Positions 59,733 through 64,000 of a DNA stretch of 64,000 bases are shown here, one piece after another. The position numbers were made by a program, and so were the translations under genes. Under the pieces are notes generated by a model. That model did not search any database and was not told where the DNA came from. It worked only from the letters and a program-made list of their open reading frames with translations. This DNA is from Canna indica (taxonomy: Eukaryota > Streptophyta > Magnoliopsida > Zingiberales > Cannaceae): positions 33,172,001 through 33,236,000 of the forward strand of contig CP136896.1 in the NCBI GenBank assembly GCA_034359265.1, written 5' to 3'. Numbering within the stretch: the stretch's first letter is position 1; each line of letters opens with the position of its first letter.

Positions 59733-60618
59733 TGTTAATGGACAGTTGTATAGAAAGTTACAACTACCATTGCAACTGCTTGCAAGTAGCAAACTAAGAA
59801 CCAAAACAAAAATCACACGCAAACACAAAGAATTGTTTACGCAGTTCAGTGACAAAGCATATCATCTAATCTGCGGGGCACTCACCAAACAGATGCCCAA
59901 TCCATTGTCAACAAGTACAATATTAGCTTTAGGATTTCACACTCTGAAATCCAACTATCAATACTATAGTGAATTGGAAATAACAAAAATCTATTTGTTA
60001 TTACAAATACATACCAACTTGTTGTAGTTGTAATGAGTTCAGTCCTCCACACAATCCTTGTGTTGCAGGTAGTTAACAGCCCACAACCATCTTCTCTTGA
60101 AGATAATAAAGGTAGATTATTGTCATCTTTGCACTTCTAAACTCTTTATATAACTGGCAACATAGTGTACACACATTGGTGATAGACATTCAGATCTTCT
60201 CACTAGTATATATATGTGACAACTGACCGATCTGAATAAATGTTGACTTAAACACTGATCATTAACAACATTAGTTCAAAGCAAACAGTCAGCTTTAAAT
60301 CACCATAAAGCATCGATTATTAAGCACAAGTTGTAACATCTGGAAACATTAATGAAGTCCATTCCACTACCCATAATTAAATCAGTCAATAAATAGGTAA
60401 TTTAAAGATGATTAAAAATATTAGAGATATAAAAGAGAATCATCATTAATACTGGTAACCAAAGGTCATCATTGCGCTGCATCCCCATCCTGAAATCCAA
60501 TGTTACACAAGCAATTGTTACTGTCTTCTATAGTTGTAATTGTTTTCAATATAAGTAAAACTCCTCATAGTTGTAACTTTTGTCAAATATAGCCAATATA
60601 CAAAAGCCAACACTAACA
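59733..60618 (-). repeat. 3' LTR of copia D
   Basis: On the minus strand it runs from TGTTAGTGTTGGCTTTTG to ...CATTAACA (palindromic TGTTA/TAACA ends). A TATA-like GTTATATAAAGAG (minus) lies near 60155. Only one LTR is in the window, so the ends are judged from the adjacent polypurine tract and the TG..CA rule. Confidence 0.75.
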
Positions 60619-60632
60619 ATCTCCCCCTTTGG
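60619..60632 (-). other. Polypurine tract of copia D
   Basis: Minus strand CCAAAGGGGGAGAT directly upstream of the LTR, nearly the same as in copia A and B. Confidence 0.85.
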
Positions 60633-61004
60633 CTTATTTGGCAAAACCCAAACTATCAAAACAACTCAGCAGCACAGATAAAAAGAAAGAGTTTAAAGAG
60701 AAACAGATTAATTGTCAAAATAGAACTTAACAGTTAATATAATATTCAGACATCACAATCACAATCATAGTCACAACCACCATCACAGTCAGAGAAAAAA
60801 TATTACAACACACACAGTCAAATAACCAGTCATCACATATGTCAACACAGTCAAACAAGTTTCAGTAACACAAACAGAGTTAAGAATGTCACCCACCAGA
60901 GAAATCCAGTTGCAACCATGAAAGAGATAGAAGAAAATAGGGTTGCAACTAGGATTGTTCTCCCCTTTTTTGGCATAATAAGCCAAAGGAGGTAAAAGAC
61001 TATG
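60633..61004 (-). other. Untranslated stretch between extra ORF and polypurine tract, copia D
   Basis: ACAACC/CACAGTC-rich on the plus strand. Contains a second purine run (minus AAAAAAGGGGAGAAC, near 60958-60972). No supported gene. Confidence 0.5.
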
Positions 61005-63131
61005 TTAGTCAGAACATGAGGAGTCAGAGATGTTACCAGAAGAAAAAGAAGTAGCACATGCTGAAGTAGTTGGGAAGTATTCAATGATTTTCTTTTCAAT
61101 AGAAATTATCAGTTGTTGGAGCTGGGCCATGGTCTCCCTTGCAGAAAAAAGTTCCTCTAGAATAGATCTTTCAAGCGCAGATGAACCTCCAGAAGTTTTC
61201 TTGAATGAACTAGACTTCACTGGACTGCATACCTTCTTTAGAATCTTATGGTGGGTTTTTAGAGAAGAACCAATTGGTTCAAGAAATTCCCCAGCAGAAC
61301 ATTTAAAACCTTGTTTTTCTAGAATACTATAAATCAGATTTGGAAAGATTAAGAACATTCTGGACATTGAACTGAGTTTATATCTCAAAGAAGCAATCTA
61401 TTCAAATGTTAAACTGCCAAGGTCAAAGATTATTCCATTAGTAATCATGTATAACAACATCACCTTTTCTCTGTTTAAAAAGGTAATGTGAGAAGTTGAG
61501 ATCCAATAATTCCTTGCAATCAGAAACAAAACTACATAAAAGGTATCTAGAGAAGAGGATTTGATGTCATGACCACCAGTCCAGTTGGTGATTTCACCAT
61601 TAGATACTTCATTTCCCATAGCTTTCAGAAACTCTGAGTTAGACTCATCTGGAATATCAGATGAAGAAGAAAATGGAGTAAAGCCTATAAACTCATTGAT
61701 TATTTGAGGACTAAATGAATACCATTTTCATCTGACGAAGACTTGGTGAAAATGACTGCTCTCAGATTCAGAAATATCCTCAGTAATATTGTAGTAAAAC
61801 TCCATAATAGGAAATTTGCAGAATGGTGTAACAGATATAAAGGAGCTAGACAAGTTTCTCTTATCAAGTAAATCCAAAATAGGTTTGTATTTTAGAGAAA
61901 TTTGATCTAAGTCTAGAGGTCTCTGGGAGATAATACCTCTTAACTAAAGGACCTTCCACAGTGGATAGAGATTATCTGAAAGAAACCCCTTGTATAGCTT
62001 GCTAGTAACAATTTTCTTCTTAGATTTCTTGGCTGATTTTGATGCCTTTTTCTTGAAAGTAGAAGATATAGTCTTCTCAGGTAAAGAAGTATTTTCTTTT
62101 TCTTTAGCAACTTTAGGGTTCAGTTTGTTCTTCTTTGATTTCCTCAGCTCTGCAGCCCTATTCACCAATGGCTCATTTTCAGAATCTGAATACAAGTTCA
62201 TAGTCTGGCCGGATTGCAATTTGGACTTTCCAAATAACTTCCTTTCTGAACTTATTTTCTTATTAGGTAGGGTAGATGGTTCCTTCTTCTTTTTGGATGA
62301 AACAAGCTTGTCGTGAGTTGGGTTGGGTTCCTTCCTTAGTGCAGTAGGATCTTCTGAAGACCACTGAACTGATTCCTCAATAGTTACAATGAGTGATGGA
62401 CCTTGATGTTTGTCCTCAGTCTCTGGAATAGAGACAGAACTTGCTTCAGGTATAGTAGAGATAGTTACAACAGCCTCTGGAACTGTAGAAGTGGTTTCAA
62501 TTGCTTCAGGACTTGGTATAGCAGTTTCTACTGCTTCAGGGATAGTATTAGTAGTCTTAACTGCTTCATATACAGTCTTAACTGGAATTATCTTAGACAC
62601 AAAAGATGGAGTAAGTTCACCCTTCGAAACTTCACTAGCAGTTTCAACTGGTATTTCTTTAGTTTAAATAGGTGGTAGATTGCCAGAATCTTCAAAAGAT
62701 AAAGAGCGACTAGTCTTGAGTAGAGTTGAATCAAAGGCTCCATCAGAAACAACAACATTAATATCAAAACCAGGACCTGGAGTTGAGACTAGTAAGTTAA
62801 TATCAAATATTGCTTTCTTAGCAAGATCAACACAAGCAATAGAACCAAATGAATTATCAACTCTACACTCCCCCTCAATAGATACTTTCTCCCCCTCAAG
62901 AACTGAAACCCTAGATGGGGATTTGGGGGGTTTAGTAGCCATACCTCTACCACTCCTTTGCAGTGGTTGGTCTGCTGGTCTTTGACAGGATTTCTTTCTT
63001 AGCTTATGACGTTGAGAAGTTGAGGGTGGTAAAACTTCTTCAACAGATGATGCAGAAGGAGGCGATTTAATCTTTTTAGGCGGATTTGAAGAAGACATTT
63101 GCTTGGTCGAACATGCATACACTTTCCTCAC
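61005..63131 (-). pseudogene. Extra 3' ORF of copia D (plant-transposon-protein/envelope-like position)
   Basis: Minus strand. A single frame of ~709 codons (start 63131, or 63098 MSSSNPPKK) is interrupted by only four stops (62664, 61944, ~61713 and 61389), with no frameshift. The N-terminal third is basic and proline/serine-rich (KKIKSPPSASS). The middle has a PEAVET-type repeat (~62570-62440) and lysine-rich clusters (KKKASKSAKKSKKK). The C-terminal part (QRPLDLDQISLKYKPILDLL, KFPIMEFYYNI, KWYSFSPQIINEFIGF, FPNLIYSIL) resembles the 'putative plant transposon protein' domain seen in plant repeats. No clear signal peptide or membrane segment. It occupies the slot used by env-like ORFs in SIRE elements; function unknown. 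Confidence 0.7.
62437..62575 (-). repeat. PEAVET-type coding repeat in extra ORF
   Basis: Five or so degenerate ~30-bp copies encode (I/V)PEA(V/I)(E/V)T(T/I) units. Plus-strand ORFs across it are shadows. Confidence 0.7.
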
Positions 63132-63500
63132 GAAGCCTTTCTTCGTTTTTCATCGGCCATCTTCGAATCCTCTATTTAAGAGACAAGACGCAATTAAGAG
63201 GTCGAATAAAGGAGATGAATTCATCAGTTACAACTTCAGGAGATGAACAAGGTTGCAGCTCCAGGGATTCCACTAAATGAGGCCACATGTGCGAGTATTC
63301 TTACAAGGTAAGTAATAAAGTTGATCCTCCCGTCGAAAATTGAGAGAATATTCATTAGCCTTCAATGAATAAAATAAGTGGAGAAATAAATAAACAAAAC
63401 TCCTGCCGAAATTGAGGGAATCTTCATCAGCCTTCAATGAACAAGGTAAGTTGAGAAATAAATAAAAACTGAAAGACTTTTCAATTTTCCACCCCCTTTT
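63132..63500 (-). other. Linker between RNase H and extra ORF
   Basis: Contains a ~70-bp tandem duplication (63336-63402 and 63403-63466; AGCCTTCAATGAA in both). A purine run on the minus strand, AAAAAAAGGGGGTGG, lies at ~63489-63503 just after the RNase H end. Confidence 0.6.
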
Positions 63501-63941
63501 TTTTTATGTAAAAAAAATTGCGTCATATGACAGAAAGTCCTACAGCAGATTTCAATGTACTGCTCAAGCCTTTCTCGATTCAATGCCTTTTTGAAAATAT
63601 CTGCAACTTGTCTATCGATAGAAATATATTCCAATTGCAACTTCTTTCTTTCAACTAACTCCCTGATATAATGAAATTGAATATCAATGTGCTTAGTGCG
63701 AGAATGCATAACTGGATTCTTTGAGATATTTATAGCATTGGTATTATCACAATATAGAATCATTTCTTCCTGTTTGAAACCATAATCTACTGCTCGCTGC
63801 CAAATACTTTGCAAAAAACCATAATTTTAGTTTTTTACTTTACTAAGCCACCAGATTTGGACAAACATAAAACAACCACCAGTAGTACTCTTTCTATCAT
63901 CACCCAATCTGCATCAGTATACCCTACTAGACAAGGATTAT
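63434..63941 (-). pseudogene. pol: RNase H end of copia D pol
   Basis: Minus strand. CLVGYTDADW (~63930-63900) followed by a frame change (RKSTTGG) and an apparent deletion of the motif usually found before the histidine region. Then YCDNTNAINISKNPVMHSRTKHIDIQFHYIRELV (~63755-63650) and ISIDRQVADIFKKALNRERLEQY, the canonical copia RNase H C-terminus. Upstream reverse transcriptase is cut off by the LTR at 63943. Confidence 0.88.
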
Positions 63942-63942
63942 G

Positions 63943-64000
63943 TCACGCCCCAACTCAGGGTACGCGTGACTAGCCAGGGTATGTGTCGGGACCCCAAAGC
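63943..64000 (-). mobile_element. Start of a minus-strand gypsy LTR (runs off window)
   Basis: Directly after GGATTA, the sequence TGTCACGCCCCAACTCAGGG matches the LTR terminus at 37090 and, reversed, those at 10770, 18186 and 55323. No primer site precedes it, so it is an insertion into copia D rather than the 5' LTR of gypsy 2. Confidence 0.75.

Larger units (their letters stand above)
59733..63942 (-). mobile_element. Copia D, minus strand, 5' part outside or lost
   Basis: 3' LTR 59733-60618, polypurine tract 60619-60632, an extra long reading frame 61005-63131 and the RNase H end ~63500-63941. Upstream pol is cut at 63943 by a gypsy LTR. The LTR differs from copia A/B/C (TGTTAGTGTTGGC start), so it is a separate family. 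Confidence 0.82.

Noticed and set aside
61990..62985. Plus-strand ORFs of 85-108 codons.
   Set aside because: Shadows of the long minus-strand ORF of copia D.
63943..64000. 5' LTR of gypsy 2.
   Set aside because: No primer site precedes it and the neighbouring sequence is copia D RNase H, so it is a separate insertion.

Overview
This window looks like nuclear DNA of a flowering plant (species not identifiable from sequence) and is almost entirely nested transposable elements. I found no host gene, tRNA, rRNA or CRISPR array. The plant assignment rests on Ty3/gypsy chromovirus and Ty1/copia elements of SIRE type with initiator-Met-tRNA primer sites, CACTA (En/Spm) transposase genes with plant-specific domains, and hAT-type MITEs. 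Every coding region seen is broken by stops or frameshifts.

Layout. 1-8062: two tandem units of a CACTA-end repeat (about 2.5-2.9 kb without insertions). Unit 1 carries a solo LTR (610-3214, TSD ATTAT) and a hAT MITE (4009-4728, TSD CTTACAAC). 8063-25428: a third, gene-bearing CACTA unit, with two transposon genes on the minus strand (18629-22192) and a right terminus ending ...TAGTAGTG. It is interrupted by a rearranged Ty3/gypsy chromovirus (8222-18186) and a minus-strand solo copia LTR (23614-25220). 25430-26911: MITEs and AT-rich DNA. 26912-49892: a deep nest. A copia LTR (26912) was hit by gag-only copia A (28105), whose 3' LTR was hit by a gypsy LTR (35342). That LTR was hit by a minus-strand gypsy LTR (37090), which received a complete 8.0-kb copia B (37409-45408) and a solo LTR (45839-47109). 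A minus-strand gypsy pol fragment (48276-49892) follows. 49893-58825: minus-strand gag-only copia C, sister of A, with three insertions. 58826-59732: unassigned. 59733-63942: minus-strand copia D with an extra long reading frame between RNase H and the 3' LTR. 63943 to the end: start of another minus-strand gypsy LTR.

Relations between elements. Copia B encodes gag, protease, integrase, reverse transcriptase and RNase H (all broken). Copia A and C share its primer site, polypurine tract, LTR anatomy and gag layout but have no pol, so they look like non-autonomous partners of B-like elements. The gypsy LTRs share a TATA-like box, a leader hairpin and putative intron borders. The copia LTRs share arrays of TCGACCGA palindromes upstream of a TATA box. 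Insertion order can be read from target-site duplications and from empty sites in sister copies.
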